A DNA stretch of 64,000 bases, from the NCBI GenBank assembly GCA_018830645.1, contig JAHJSA010000068.1, forward strand, positions 1 through 64,000, written 5' to 3'. Positions 34,402 through 43,232 of the stretch are shown piece by piece. Each line of letters opens with the position of its first letter. Position 1 is the stretch's first letter. This DNA comes from Actinomycetota bacterium (GTDB lineage Bacteria > Actinomycetota > Thermoleophilia > RBG-16-64-13). A program made the translations under genes and the position numbers. The notes under the pieces are model-generated. The model was not told the DNA's origin. It was given only the letters and a program-made list of their open reading frames with translations, and did no database searches.

Positions 34402-36666
34402 GTGTTCACGGAGATGAGCAGAAGGGACTTCTTCAAGAAAGCCGGTGTGCTCTCCGCTGCCCTGGCCCTGAGTGGATGCGGGGGCGACCGCGCCGAAGAG
34501 AGGCTGGTGCCGTTCCTTCGTTCTCCGGAGGAAGAGCTGGCCGGCGTCTTCACGCACTACGCCAGCCTGTGCCGGCAGTGTCCCGCCGGGTGCGGCATCC
34601 TGGTGGCCACTATGGGAGGCCGCGCCCACAAGCTCGAGGGCAACCCTCGCCACCCCCTGAACCAAGGAAAGCTCTGCGCGCGCGGACAGGCCGGGCTGCA
34701 GGCCCTCTACAACCCCGATCGGCTCGTCGGTCCGCAGGCGCGCGCGGGCGCGGCCGGCGGCTTCCAGTCGATCACATGGGAAGAAGGGCTCGGCCGCCTG
34801 ACCGAGGCGCTGAGCGCGGCGGCTTCCGGCTCGGGGTCCGGGGCGGTGCGGGTGTACGGTGGCCAGCTTCCCGACCACACCTACGGCGTGGCGGCGCGTC
34901 TCCTTGCCGGGCTCGACGGCGGCGTCCCGGGTGTCGGATCCTCGGAGAACGGCGCTCGGCCCCTTGTCTGGAACCTACACCGGGCGCTCGACGGCGCGGG
35001 GATTCTGGACGCGGTCTCCCGCGAGATGTACGGCTCGTCGGCGACAGGGCTGCCGTTCTTCGATCTGGCCTCAGCCGAGGTCGCGGTCTCGTTCTCCGCC
35101 GACCTCTTCGGCACGTGGCTCTCGCCGGTGTACTTCGGCAGGGCCTACGGCGAGATGCGGCGCGGCCGGGGCGTCACCCGCGGGTACCTCGCTCAGGTGG
35201 AGCCGCGACTCTCGGCTACAGGTGTCAGCGCCGACGAGTGGTTGGCGGTTCCGGGCGGGCGTGAGGCGCATGTGGCGCTCTGCCTGGGACGGGTGATCCT
35301 CGACGAGGGGCTCGCGGCCGGCTCGCGGCCGGCGGGTGTGGACGCGGTGTTCCAGGATGTGGATGCACGCGGCCTCGCCGCCGACCTCGGGCTCTCCTTC
35401 GAGCGGCTGGTGCGCCTCGCCCGTATCTTCGGGGTCTCGCAGGCTCCTCTGGCGATCCCCGGCGGCGGCCTTGGAGCCGCCCAGAACGGGGCCGACGCCG
35501 TGCGCACCGTCATGGCGCTCAACCTACTGGTGGGGGCGCACGAGAGCACCCTGGGCGCGTCGTCGGCCAAGCCCGCCGACTCGATCCTCGCCACCGAGAC
35601 CGTCTCCTCGTTCGCCGAGGTACGCCAAGCTATCGAGGACATGCGGTCCGGCTCTGTGGACGTGCTCCTGGTTCTCGACGGCGATCCCGTGCACGATCTC
35701 CCTGCTTCGTCGGGGTTCTCCGAGGCCGCCGCCAACGTGGGCCTGATCGTGGACTTCTCGCCGTTCCCCACCGACACCGGTGAGACGCTGGCGCATCTCT
35801 GTCTCCCCGCGCCCACGTACCTCGAGACCTGGGGGTACCACGTGCCTCAGCCCGGCCCGGGGTTGGCTATCGTGGGTGCTCAACAGCCGGTGGTGCGGCA
35901 GCTGCACGACACCCGCTCGCCCGTGGACGTGCTCCTCGCGGCCGCCAAGGGCGTGGGCGGTCGGGTCGCCGAGGCACTGCCGTGGGAGAACGAGGTGGCA
36001 TGCTTGAAGGACGTCGTGGACGGCCTACGCGAACGGACCGACGCCTCCATAACCTCCGGGGATCCCGAAGCCTTCTGGATGCGTTGGCAACAATACGGCG
36101 GTTGGTGGGCCACGCAGCCCGACGCGGATCCCCCGGCGCCGCGGGCCCTGAGGCCGGGGTTGGCCACGTCCGCGGCCGCGGACGTGGGGGAAGACCCCGT
36201 CGAGGACGGGAGTCGGTTCCTACTGAGACCGTACGTGTCTCTCACGCTCGGAGATGGCCGTCACGCGAACCAACCCTGGCTGCACGAGACGCCCGACCCC
36301 ATGACCTCGGTGATGTGGGACACCTGGGTCGAGATCGCGCCTTCCTCGGCCGAGCGGCTGGGTGTCTCCACCGGCGACATGGTCAAGGTGACATCGTCGG
36401 TGGGATCGGTCGAGGCGCCCGTCTACGTGTACCGGGGCATCGGGCCCGACGTCGTCGCGATGCCCCTGGGCGGGGGTCATCGTGCGTACGGCCGCTACGC
36501 GGCGGGGCGAGGGGTGAGCGTAGGCGATCTCATCGAGCCGGTAGTCGGCGCCGAAGGTGAGCTGGCGTGGGGCACGACTCGCGTGACTCTCGAGCCCACC
36601 GGCGGGTCGAAAGCTCTGGCCACCCTCGAAGGCTCCGAGTCGACGGTGGTCCCGGAAGGCCTGTAG
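34402..36666 (+). CDS. Molybdopterin oxidoreductase-like ActB1 subunit with Tat signal
   Basis: 754 residues. The Tat motif SRRDFFKK begins a signal with a lipobox-like LSGC. The molybdopterin oxidoreductase fold follows. The cluster motif CRQCPAGCG...CARGQ provides four Cys, so a [4Fe-4S] cluster near the N-terminus is plausible. In known ACIII the B1 half of ActB keeps this fold but lacks the molybdenum cofactor; whether one is bound here cannot be read. It is the last ACIII gene, 22 bp after the octaheme gene. ActB is therefore split in two genes at opposite ends of the operon. A true molybdoenzyme is the main alternative. Confidence 0.85.
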   Translation: MFTEMSRRDFFKKAGVLSAALALSGCGGDRAEERLVPFLRSPEEELAGVFTHYASLCRQCPAGCGILVATMGGRAHKLEGNPRHPLNQGKLCARGQAGLQALYNPDRLVGPQARAGAAGGFQSITWEEGLGRLTEALSAAASGSGSGAVRVYGGQLPDHTYGVAARLLAGLDGGVPGVGSSENGARPLVWNLHRALDGAGILDAVSREMYGSSATGLPFFDLASAEVAVSFSADLFGTWLSPVYFGRAYGEMRRGRGVTRGYLAQVEPRLSATGVSADEWLAVPGGREAHVALCLGRVILDEGLAAGSRPAGVDAVFQDVDARGLAADLGLSFERLVRLARIFGVSQAPLAIPGGGLGAAQNGADAVRTVMALNLLVGAHESTLGASSAKPADSILATETVSSFAEVRQAIEDMRSGSVDVLLVLDGDPVHDLPASSGFSEAAANVGLIVDFSPFPTDTGETLAHLCLPAPTYLETWGYHVPQPGPGLAIVGAQQPVVRQLHDTRSPVDVLLAAAKGVGGRVAEALPWENEVACLKDVVDGLRERTDASITSGDPEAFWMRWQQYGGWWATQPDADPPAPRALRPGLATSAAADVGEDPVEDGSRFLLRPYVSLTLGDGRHANQPWLHETPDPMTSVMWDTWVEIAPSSAERLGVSTGDMVKVTSSVGSVEAPVYVYRGIGPDVVAMPLGGGHRAYGRYAAGRGVSVGDLIEPVVGAEGELAWGTTRVTLEPTGGSKALATLEGSESTVVPEGL

Positions 36667-36725
36667 CGGGCGGGCCGGGGGGCCGGGGTCAGGCGGGCCT
36701 GTCGTGTGGCGCTCTACGGTTGTTG

Positions 36726-36757
36726 CGGCGATGGCGCCCGCTCGGGCGCCATCGCCG
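36726..36757. terminator. Strong hairpin between convergent genes
   Basis: A perfect 14-bp stem, CGGCGATGGCGCCC with its complement, closes on a GCTC loop in the gap between the ACIII operon and UPF0182. No long T tract follows, but position and strength suit a bidirectional terminator. Confidence 0.65.
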
Positions 36758-36776
36758 TCTCACGAGGTTCCCGTTC

Positions 36777-39700
36777 CTACTGCGGCACGGTCGCGTTGCC
36801 CTCGAGGGCGCTGAGCACTCGGCCCAGTTCCTCGATCATGCGTCCGTACTCGGCCCAGTCTCCGCCGCGTTGCGCGGCGAGGGCGGCCTCGTAGTACCGC
36901 TGCGCGAGCGCCGCGAGCTCAGCTGGGTCGGTGGGTAGCGCCGTCCCCGGATCTGGCGTCGTGCTTGGGATGGTGGTCGTCGTCGCTCCGGTCGCCGGCG
37001 GCGTGGTGGTGGTCGTCGTCCCGCCGGGCACCGTGGTGGTGGTGCCCGCTATGGTGGTGGTCGTGGCGCCGGTGCCTCCGAAGAGTTCGGCGAGGCCGCC
37101 GGCCAGGGTCTCGTTCATCACCATGCGGTTCTCGTAGCTCACGATCACGCGGGTGAGTTCGGGGATCGGGTTGTCGCCCGAGGCCTGCAGGTACATGGGC
37201 TCCACGTAGAGGAGCGAGTCCTCCACCGGCACCACGAGCAGGTTGCCCCTGATCACCTGGCTGCCCGCCTGATCCCACAGGGTGAGTTGCTCCGAGATGC
37301 GCGGGTCGTTCGAGATGCGCTTTTCAATCTGGGCCGGTCCGTAGAAGATCCGGTCCTTGGGGAACTCGAAGACCACGAGGTCCCCGTACGCGTCGCCGTC
37401 CATCCTGGCGGCCACCCAGGAGATCATGTTCTCCTTGTTGGCCGGGGTGAACGGTTGGAGCAGGAGGAACTCCTCCTTCTCTTCGCCGGGGAGCGCCATG
37501 ATCACGTAGTACGGCACCATGGAGATCTGCTGGCCCGCGTACAGCTCGGTGGGGATCATCCACACGTCTTCCTTGTTGTAGAACACCTGCGGGTCTTGCA
37601 TGTGGTAGACGCCCAGCACGGCGGTCTGGATGGTGAAGAGGTCTTCCGGGTAGCGCAGGTGCCTTCGCAGGTCTTCGGGCATCTGGTCGCCGGGGGTGAA
37701 GAGTTCGGGGTACACCCGGCTCAACGTCTTGGCGATGGCGTCGTCGGGATCGATCTGGTAGAAGGTCACCGTGCCGTCGTAGGCGTCCACGACCACCTTG
37801 ACCGAGTTCCGCAGGTAGTTCAGCGAGCCGTGGGGCTGGGAGTAGGGGAAGCGGTCTGTTGACGTATACGCGTCCCAGATCCATACCAGGGTCCCGTCGT
37901 CTCTGATTACCATGTAGGGGTCGCGATCGAAACCGAGGAACGGCGCTATCGCGCGCACCCGCTCGGTGATGGTACGCTTGAACAGAATCTTCGATTCAGT
38001 GGTGAACTGCTCGCTGAGCAGGAGTTTCAGCGTGCCCATGCGGATGCTGAAGGCCGCACGGCGCCAAAACGTGCCTACGCCGACGCCGCCCTTGCCGTCG
38101 TACTCGGTGAACACGTTGTCGTCACCGCGTCCGTAGTCGAATTCCTTGGCCGTCGTCCCCACGAGCACGTACTCGTTGCCCGCCTCGCCGTAGTAGATGC
38201 CCGGTCGTGTGATCGTGAGGTCTGGGTAGCGGCTTTGGGGTGGGATGTCCTGCACGAAGAAGTCGGGAAGCCCCTCGCGGGTGGCTCCGTTGACTCGGCT
38301 CACCACCGCGCCGTAGCCATGCGTGTACGTGAGGTGCTCGTTCACCCAGGTGCGGGCACGAGCGTCGAGCTTCGTCACCTCGAACTCGCGCGCCGCCAGC
38401 GTGACCTGCCGGTACACGCCGTCCACCTCGTATCTGTCGATGTCGACATCGCGGAACCCGTAGTAGGGGCGCAGTTCCTGGAGCTGCTTGTAGGCGTCGA
38501 GGAGCGGCCGTGGATCCCAGAGACGGATGTTATCGATGGTGTTGGAGTTGTTCTCGATGTCCTCCATCGTCAACTGTTGTTGAGCCGGGAAGGGCAGGGT
38601 CTCAACGCCGTCCAAGTCGAACGCCCACCTCGTCGCCTTGATGTTCTCCGCGATGTAGGGAGTCTCCGCCTCGAGTTCGTTCGGCGACACCCGCCACTGC
38701 TGGATGACCGCCGGATACACCTGGCCCGCCAACAACCAGACCGCAACCAGAAGACCGACCGCAGCGATGGGGAGTCTCCAACCCCGATAGTGGATGTTCA
38801 CCAGGAGGATCGCGGCGGCGATCACCGAGACGATAGCCAGGATCCTGAGGACCGGCAAATCGGCGATCACGTCGGTATAGCTGGCTCCGAACACGACCCC
38901 GCGAGGGGAGAGGACCAGCGACCACGCCGACAGGGCGTAGTCCGCCGCTTTGAGGAGGAGGGCTATCGCCGCCAGGGACGACAGGTGTCCCTTGACGTGC
39001 GGCGCGAGGCTGAACCCTCGCTTCTCGTCGGCTACGACGGCCCGATCGAATACGTAGACGCCTATGGTGCCCGCCAGAGTGAGGAAGAGTGCGAAGCTCA
39101 GGAAGGCGAGCGCGCGCTCCAGTAAGGGCAACGTGAACACGAAGAACGAGGCGTCCTTGCCGAACACGGGATCGGTGTAGTCGAAGGGCGTCCGGTTGAG
39201 GAACATGAGGGTCTCTTGCCACAGGCCACCCGCTCCCACGGCGAAGAAGAAGCCGAGCGCCAGGGAGGCCGCAAGGATCACCTTCGTCACGGAGCGATCC
39301 TGCGTGGGGATGAGCTCGAGCACGTCGTCGCGGCCCTGTACGCCAGAGAGACGGATGCGCGGGGAGAGGCGGCGGGCCAAGTAGAGGTTCGAGAAGAAGA
39401 TCGCCACGAACGTGACCCATCCAACGGCGCCCAGGGCGACGCGAGCCCAGATGCGGGTGAAGAACACCTCCTCGAAGGCGACCTCACGGTACCAGAGCAG
39501 CTCGGTGTAGAACGTCACCGCGAGGATCACGAGCAGCAAGAAGCCCGGCACTGCGAACGCGAGCACCATGGGAAGCCTGCTTCTCGGCCCCCTGCGGCCT
39601 GTCTTCTTGCCGCCTCCCTGGGTCCCGCTTCCCCCTTGGCCCCGCCCTCGCTCGTTGATCCAGCGCAACAGCATGTCGAGCGCTTCGGAGCCGGTCTTGG

Positions 39701-39809
39701 GAGTCCTCGGCCCGTTGGAGGGCTTTTCGTCGAATCCGCCTGTGGGGGCTATGGTGGCCTCCTTGGAACGCTCGAGTGGCCGCGCGTGACCGCGCGTGGC
39801 CGCCCGCAC
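36777..39809 (-). CDS. UPF0182 family (COG1615) membrane protein
   Basis: About 1010 residues. Six or seven N-terminal helices are followed by a long extracytoplasmic domain with conserved UPF0182 segments (FDYTDPVFGKDASFFVFTLP, LTYTHGYGAVVSRVN). A Thr-rich linker near 920-960 precedes a helical C-terminus. The function of the family is unknown. The open frame starts at GTG 39809. The strongest ribosome site, AAGGAGG, stands 5 nt before an in-frame ATA (39752-39750) 19 codons later, so the true start is uncertain. Confidence 0.88.
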   Translation of the reverse strand: MRAATRGHARPLERSKEATIAPTGGFDEKPSNGPRTPKTGSEALDMLLRWINERGRGQGGSGTQGGGKKTGRRGPRSRLPMVLAFAVPGFLLLVILAVTFYTELLWYREVAFEEVFFTRIWARVALGAVGWVTFVAIFFSNLYLARRLSPRIRLSGVQGRDDVLELIPTQDRSVTKVILAASLALGFFFAVGAGGLWQETLMFLNRTPFDYTDPVFGKDASFFVFTLPLLERALAFLSFALFLTLAGTIGVYVFDRAVVADEKRGFSLAPHVKGHLSSLAAIALLLKAADYALSAWSLVLSPRGVVFGASYTDVIADLPVLRILAIVSVIAAAILLVNIHYRGWRLPIAAVGLLVAVWLLAGQVYPAVIQQWRVSPNELEAETPYIAENIKATRWAFDLDGVETLPFPAQQQLTMEDIENNSNTIDNIRLWDPRPLLDAYKQLQELRPYYGFRDVDIDRYEVDGVYRQVTLAAREFEVTKLDARARTWVNEHLTYTHGYGAVVSRVNGATREGLPDFFVQDIPPQSRYPDLTITRPGIYYGEAGNEYVLVGTTAKEFDYGRGDDNVFTEYDGKGGVGVGTFWRRAAFSIRMGTLKLLLSEQFTTESKILFKRTITERVRAIAPFLGFDRDPYMVIRDDGTLVWIWDAYTSTDRFPYSQPHGSLNYLRNSVKVVVDAYDGTVTFYQIDPDDAIAKTLSRVYPELFTPGDQMPEDLRRHLRYPEDLFTIQTAVLGVYHMQDPQVFYNKEDVWMIPTELYAGQQISMVPYYVIMALPGEEKEEFLLLQPFTPANKENMISWVAARMDGDAYGDLVVFEFPKDRIFYGPAQIEKRISNDPRISEQLTLWDQAGSQVIRGNLLVVPVEDSLLYVEPMYLQASGDNPIPELTRVIVSYENRMVMNETLAGGLAELFGGTGATTTTIAGTTTTVPGGTTTTTTPPATGATTTTIPSTTPDPGTALPTDPAELAALAQRYYEAALAAQRGGDWAEYGRMIEELGRVLSALEGNATVPQ

Positions 39810-39922
39810 CGGGCGACTGTCTGCTCCCTAGTCTACCTTGTCCGTGTCCGCATCGTGATTGTGCGCGTCAGGGATCCTGAGGGCGGGGGCTCCGCACTTG
39901 TGCGGCGCTCCCCGCCACGAGC

Positions 39923-39948
39923 GAGGGCGGCCCCGTTGGGCCGCCCTC
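39923..39948. terminator. Hairpin downstream of the small membrane protein gene
   Basis: GAGGGCGGCCC and GGGCCGCCCTC pair over a CGTT loop, 50 bp beyond the minus-strand stop at 39998. It lacks a T tract on either side. Confidence 0.5.
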
Positions 39949-39997
39949 CAAGAGTCGCTTCGCGCGCAGCCGTCCCGGCCGCGCGTTGGACGGGTCG

Positions 39998-40132
39998 TCA
40001 GACCGCGTAGACCCACATGGCGAGTACGAGCAGTACGACCGCTGCCACGGTGACGCTCAACATCACGAAACCGAAGGACCTCGGCACGGCGGTCTCGATC
40101 GCAACAACGGGATGATGCTTCTGCGCTTCCAT
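39998..40132 (-). CDS. Small single-pass membrane protein
   Basis: A 44-residue product from an ATG preceded by a G-rich site (GGGGGG). A short cytoplasmic N-terminus (MEAQKHHPVVAIETAVPR) precedes a helix rich in Val/Leu (SVTVAAVVLLVLAMWVYAV) that reaches the C-terminus. No homologous family is recognised. It is divergent from the DtxR gene. Confidence 0.45.
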   Translation of the reverse strand: MEAQKHHPVVAIETAVPRSFGFVMLSVTVAAVVLLVLAMWVYAV

Positions 40133-40361
40133 GTGCCCCCCTATTGGTACCTGAACTGTCTTCCGGGCCCCTCGCCGCGTGACGGCGCCCTCCTGATTTC
40201 GTTCATATCGGACGAAAACATCACGACCTTGAGTGCAATCCATGCGGCGCTTTCTGTCTGATGCAGCTGTCAATACTCCGCTGATATACTTTCATGGACC
40301 ATCGGTGTCGCCTGCCCCACGTGTCGCCATCGTGGGTCGCCCCCGAGGAGGAAGTCGACCC

Positions 40362-41051
40362 GTGCCCACCCAGGCCATCGAGGAGTACCTCGAGTCCATC
40401 TATAAGCTCAACCTCCGCGGAGGCAGGGTGATCGCCGCGAGGCTGGCCGAAGACCTCGGTGTGTCGGCTCCCACAGTCACCGAGATGGTGCGCCGCCTGC
40501 GCAAGGCCGAACTCGTGATCACCGAGGCAGACAAAGAGATCGTGCTTACCGACACCGGGCGAGAGGCGGCCGAGGTGCTCATCAGGCGCCACCGGCTCTC
40601 CGAGCGGCTGCTCACCGACATCCTGGGCATGCCATGGTCTCAAGCGCATGAGGAGGCGTGCAAGTTCGAGCACGTGATCTCTCCCGCGGTCGAGGCGAGG
40701 CTGGCACACGTGCTCGACTACCCCTCGACGTGCCCGCACGGGAACCCCATCCCGGGCATGGGCACCGAAGGAGACGACCTCGTGCGCCTCAGCGACACCC
40801 CCGTGGGGTCTCGGGCCGTGCTCAGGTGTGTCGAGGCCGAAGACGAGGAGCTCCTCACGTATGTGGAGGGGCTGGGGTTGGTGCCCGGGGCCGAGATCGA
40901 CGTGCTGGGCTATGCTCCGCTCGAGGGCCCGGTGGATGCCTTGGTGGAGGGAGTCCGCGTCTCGGTGGGGTTGGCAGCCGCGGAGCGTCTTCTCGTGAGG
41001 ATCGCCGACCCTGAGGAGAGGAACCGGGGGGGCGGGCGTACCGAGGGCTAG
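40362..41051 (+). CDS. DtxR/MntR-family metal-dependent transcriptional regulator
   Basis: 229 residues. The N-terminal winged helix reads IEEYLESIYKL...RLAEDLGVSAPTVTEMVRRL; the dimerisation domain has the metal ligands HRLSERLL, ..EEACKFEHVIS and CPHGNPIP; and a C-terminal FeoA/SH3-like domain follows. Such proteins repress iron or manganese uptake genes when metal is bound. GTG 40362 follows GAGGAGGAAG. No DtxR box is recognisable near its own start. Confidence 0.92.
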   Translation: MPTQAIEEYLESIYKLNLRGGRVIAARLAEDLGVSAPTVTEMVRRLRKAELVITEADKEIVLTDTGREAAEVLIRRHRLSERLLTDILGMPWSQAHEEACKFEHVISPAVEARLAHVLDYPSTCPHGNPIPGMGTEGDDLVRLSDTPVGSRAVLRCVEAEDEELLTYVEGLGLVPGAEIDVLGYAPLEGPVDALVEGVRVSVGLAAAERLLVRIADPEERNRGGGRTEG

Positions 41052-41107
41052 CCTCGCGGTGTGAGGGCGCTCGTCAAGCGGACTCGCTTGCTAAGCGGAC
41101 TCGCTCG

Positions 41108-41419
41108 TCAAGCGGGTTCTACGTCGTGCCGCGCTACCGGCCCCGTCTTCACGAAGCGTTGGAGTATTTCGATCAGCTCGGCGACCGCCTCGTCCGCGTT
41201 CTCACCCCTCGTGATCGCGTCCTTCACGCACCCCTGGACGTGATCCTCAAGCACGATCAGCCCGACTCCCTGCAGCGCGGCGATGACAGAGGAGATCTGC
41301 GTGAGTACATCGACGCAGTACTTCTCTTCGTCGATCATCCTCTGGAGCCCTCGCACTTGGCCCTCGATCCGCCGTAGGCGCGCCAGTAGCTTCGGTTTGT
41401 CGTCGATGTAGGATGCCAC
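41108..41419 (-). CDS. csoR: CsoR-family metal-sensing repressor
   Basis: About 103 residues. The all-helical CsoR fold shows RLRRIEGQVRGLQRMI. The ligands Cys35 (KYCVDVL), His60 and Cys64 (LEDHVQGC) match the Cu(I) C-H-C set of Mycobacterium CsoR; persulfide-sensing CstR lacks the His. GTG 41419 is taken as start; an ATG at 41494 is possible but has no ribosome site. The gene is divergent from a CopZ-like chaperone gene, which fits copper control. Operators of the right type also stand upstream of thioredoxin (42732) and a ferredoxin operon (50297). Confidence 0.9.
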   Translation of the reverse strand: MASYIDDKPKLLARLRRIEGQVRGLQRMIDEEKYCVDVLTQISSVIAALQGVGLIVLEDHVQGCVKDAITRGENADEAVAELIEILQRFVKTGPVARHDVEPA

Positions 41420-41531
41420 GTCCCGCTCGCTTTCCGCATGCCTATCGAGCCGGCCGGAGCACGTTCGATCCGGCCTCGATCGCCCTGGCCGCATAGGGCT
41501 GGGGGGTATCGGGTACTATACAGTATTGACT

Positions 41532-41565
41532 TCCGCGAAGTAAGCGCACGTCCGCGAAGTAAGCG
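41532..41565. repeat. Paired 15-bp direct repeat in the csoR-copZ gap
   Basis: TCCGCGAAGTAAGCG occurs twice with a 19-bp period, between the divergent csoR and copZ starts and next to a TTGACT. It may be a binding site or a relic of duplication. Confidence 0.7.
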
Positions 41566-41613
41566 GGGCACCGTGTGTTGTCGACTCCCGACGTTGCGAA
41601 AAGAGGTTCACCC

Positions 41614-41823
41614 ATGATCGCGAAGACCTACTCCGTCCCCGACGTCAGCTGTGAGCACTGCAAACGCGCCATCGAGGGGGCGCTTGGCCCGATGAAGGGC
41701 GTTTCACGAGTGCTCGTGGACATCGATCGGAAGTCAGTGGACGTCGACTTCGACGAGTCCGTCACGCCGGAGTCCGAGGTGCTCGCGCGCCTCGATGAGG
41801 AAGGCTACCCTGTCACCGACTGA
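41614..41823 (+). CDS. CopZ-like heavy-metal-associated (HMA) domain protein
   Basis: 69 residues forming one ferredoxin-like HMA domain. The metal site reads SCEHC (CxxC) after a first strand, and the ending DEEGYPV is typical of the family. These proteins carry Cu(I) to an exporter or repressor. No CopA ATPase is in the window. AGAGG lies 8 bp before the ATG, and the gene is divergent from csoR. Confidence 0.88.
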   Translation: MIAKTYSVPDVSCEHCKRAIEGALGPMKGVSRVLVDIDRKSVDVDFDESVTPESEVLARLDEEGYPVTD

Positions 41824-41836
41824 TGCCTGCGGAGGG

Positions 41837-42550
41837 TCACCCGGATGCGGTGGTCTCACCCCGGTGGGCGCGCACGAACCACCACAGCACGAGGATGACG
41901 GTCGAGCCGATCGCGAACGCGGTGATGAGCCCGATGTCCTCCGGGTTGGGCACGCGTGGGTGGCTGCCGAACCCGTAGTCCACGAGGTCGTTGATGCCGT
42001 ACCACACCGCCACGAGCAGAGCGTGGTGGAGCCGTGGGCGAAGGAGGGGCACCAGCAGGAGCCCTTCCAGCACCATGCCGAAGTGGTTCGCGCTGAGGAC
42101 GACGGCTTCGATCGAGTAGCGTCCACCCGAGAGCGCGTTGGTGAACCACACCCAATCGGTCCACAGCCCGTACTTGACGCACCCGGTGACGGCCAACAAC
42201 CCGAGGAACTCCCAGCGTCTACCGTAGTGGAAGGCGAGTAGGGCGAACGCCCAGAGGGTGGCGGAGAGCGGGCTGTCGGGCACGAACGGCCACAGGTAGA
42301 GCGGTGCGGCCAAGATGTCCGGACCATACCAGTAGATGTACCCTGAGACCGCACTGAGCAGGTTGATCGCGACGAGCGTCCACACGATCCACGAAGTGCT
42401 CACCACCCGGTGCGAGAGCCTCCGCCACAGGCCCACGACCCCCGTACGTGCCACGCGTGTGGGATCGGGCGACTGGTCGGGAGTTGAGGCGGATCCCCGG
42501 GGCTTGGATTGCATGGGCTCGGCGGTCACGCCGGCAGTATACCGAACCAC
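41837..42550 (-). CDS. DUF1405 family membrane protein
   Basis: 237 residues, about six helices. The family pattern is clear in IYWYGPDIL, WPFVPDSPLSATLW, VTGCVKYGLW and ANHFGMVLEGLL. Function is unknown. GTG 42550 gives the full open frame; ATG 42514 would shorten the polar N-terminus. It is convergent with copZ. Confidence 0.85.
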   Translation of the reverse strand: MVRYTAGVTAEPMQSKPRGSASTPDQSPDPTRVARTGVVGLWRRLSHRVVSTSWIVWTLVAINLLSAVSGYIYWYGPDILAAPLYLWPFVPDSPLSATLWAFALLAFHYGRRWEFLGLLAVTGCVKYGLWTDWVWFTNALSGGRYSIEAVVLSANHFGMVLEGLLLVPLLRPRLHHALLVAVWYGINDLVDYGFGSHPRVPNPEDIGLITAFAIGSTVILVLWWFVRAHRGETTASG

Positions 42551-42884
42551 AGTCTCGAACCACGGGTCCGACGGTCGCGAACCAGGAGTCGCCCTGCTTC
42601 GGGACGCTCGGCCCGGCGTCGAAAGGCCGTGTTACGGTCGTCGGAAACAAGGGTAGAGTGAGTGCGTCGCATCGGGGAGTCCCCACGTGGACCAAGGGGG
42701 CTCCTTGTCTGCGGTCGGCCCGCTTGCTAAGATACCCCTATGGGTATACGTCGGACCAGAAGCCCCGTACGAGGGCGAGGTCCGAGATGTCGGGCATCGA
42801 ATCACCTCTGGTCACCTTCGCATCGCGGTGTACAGCAGGGGAGGGGTCGTCCGGACGCAACGAGAGAAGGAGAGGTTGAGAGAC
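42551..42884. other. Gene-less stretch upstream of thioredoxin
   Basis: No coding gene is supported in 42551-42884. It contains the divergent start region of the DUF1405 gene and, at 42732-42747, one operator-like inverted repeat. No clear -35/-10 pair was identified. Confidence 0.5.
42732..42747. promoter_or_regulatory. CsoR/CstR-type operator-like inverted repeat
   Basis: ATACCC-CTAT-GGGTAT, a perfect 6-bp inverted repeat with 4-nt spacer. It has the same architecture as the site at 50297 and fits A/T-flanked G-tract operators of CsoR-family repressors. It lies about 140 bp before the thioredoxin start. Confidence 0.6.
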
Positions 42885-43211
42885 ATGGGCAGTGATATGG
42901 TCGAGGATCTGAATGCCGAATCGTTCGACACCACCGTACTGGCAGCTGACGGCTCGGTGATAGTGGATTTCTGGGCTCCGTGGTGCGGGCCGTGCAAGAT
43001 GGTCGGGCCGGTGCTCGAGAAGATCGCGGCCGACCACGCAGGCAAGGCGAAAGTCGTCAAGGTCAATGTTGACGAGAACCAGGAGCTCGCCGCCAAGTTC
43101 GGCATAATGAGCATCCCGACCGTGATTCTGTTCGAAGGTGGGAAGGTCAAGCAGCAGCTTATCGGCGCGCGCAGCCAGAAGGACTACGAGCGCGAGTTCG
43201 GCCTCGCCTGA
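42885..43211 (+). CDS. trxA: Thioredoxin
   Basis: 108 residues with the full thioredoxin fold and active site WCGPC (in DFWAPWCGPCKMVGP); the cis-Pro is in SIPTVILF. It reduces protein disulfides in the cytoplasm. ATG 42885 follows AAGGAGAGG. It is the first gene of a short cluster with the selenoprotein candidate (22 bp downstream) and an FmdB-type protein, ended by a terminator at 43798. Confidence 0.95.
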   Translation: MGSDMVEDLNAESFDTTVLAADGSVIVDFWAPWCGPCKMVGPVLEKIAADHAGKAKVVKVNVDENQELAAKFGIMSIPTVILFEGGKVKQQLIGARSQKDYEREFGLA

Positions 43212-43232
43212 GAGGTCCGAGGAGGTCAATAG

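Noticed and set aside
34402-36666. Formate dehydrogenase or nitrate reductase large subunit
   Set aside because: Neighbours actC, actD and the fused ActE/ActA cytochrome fit alternative complex III better, and no formate or nitrate partner genes are present.
41061-41116. CRISPR-like array of AAGCGGACTCGCT units
   Set aside because: Only two to three short imperfect copies with no unique spacers lie between convergent dtxR and csoR; no cas genes are present in the window.
41504-41516. CsoR operator in the csoR-copZ gap
   Set aside because: Only GGGTAT and GGGTAC half-sites are present; the inverted partner ATACCC is missing at the correct spacing.
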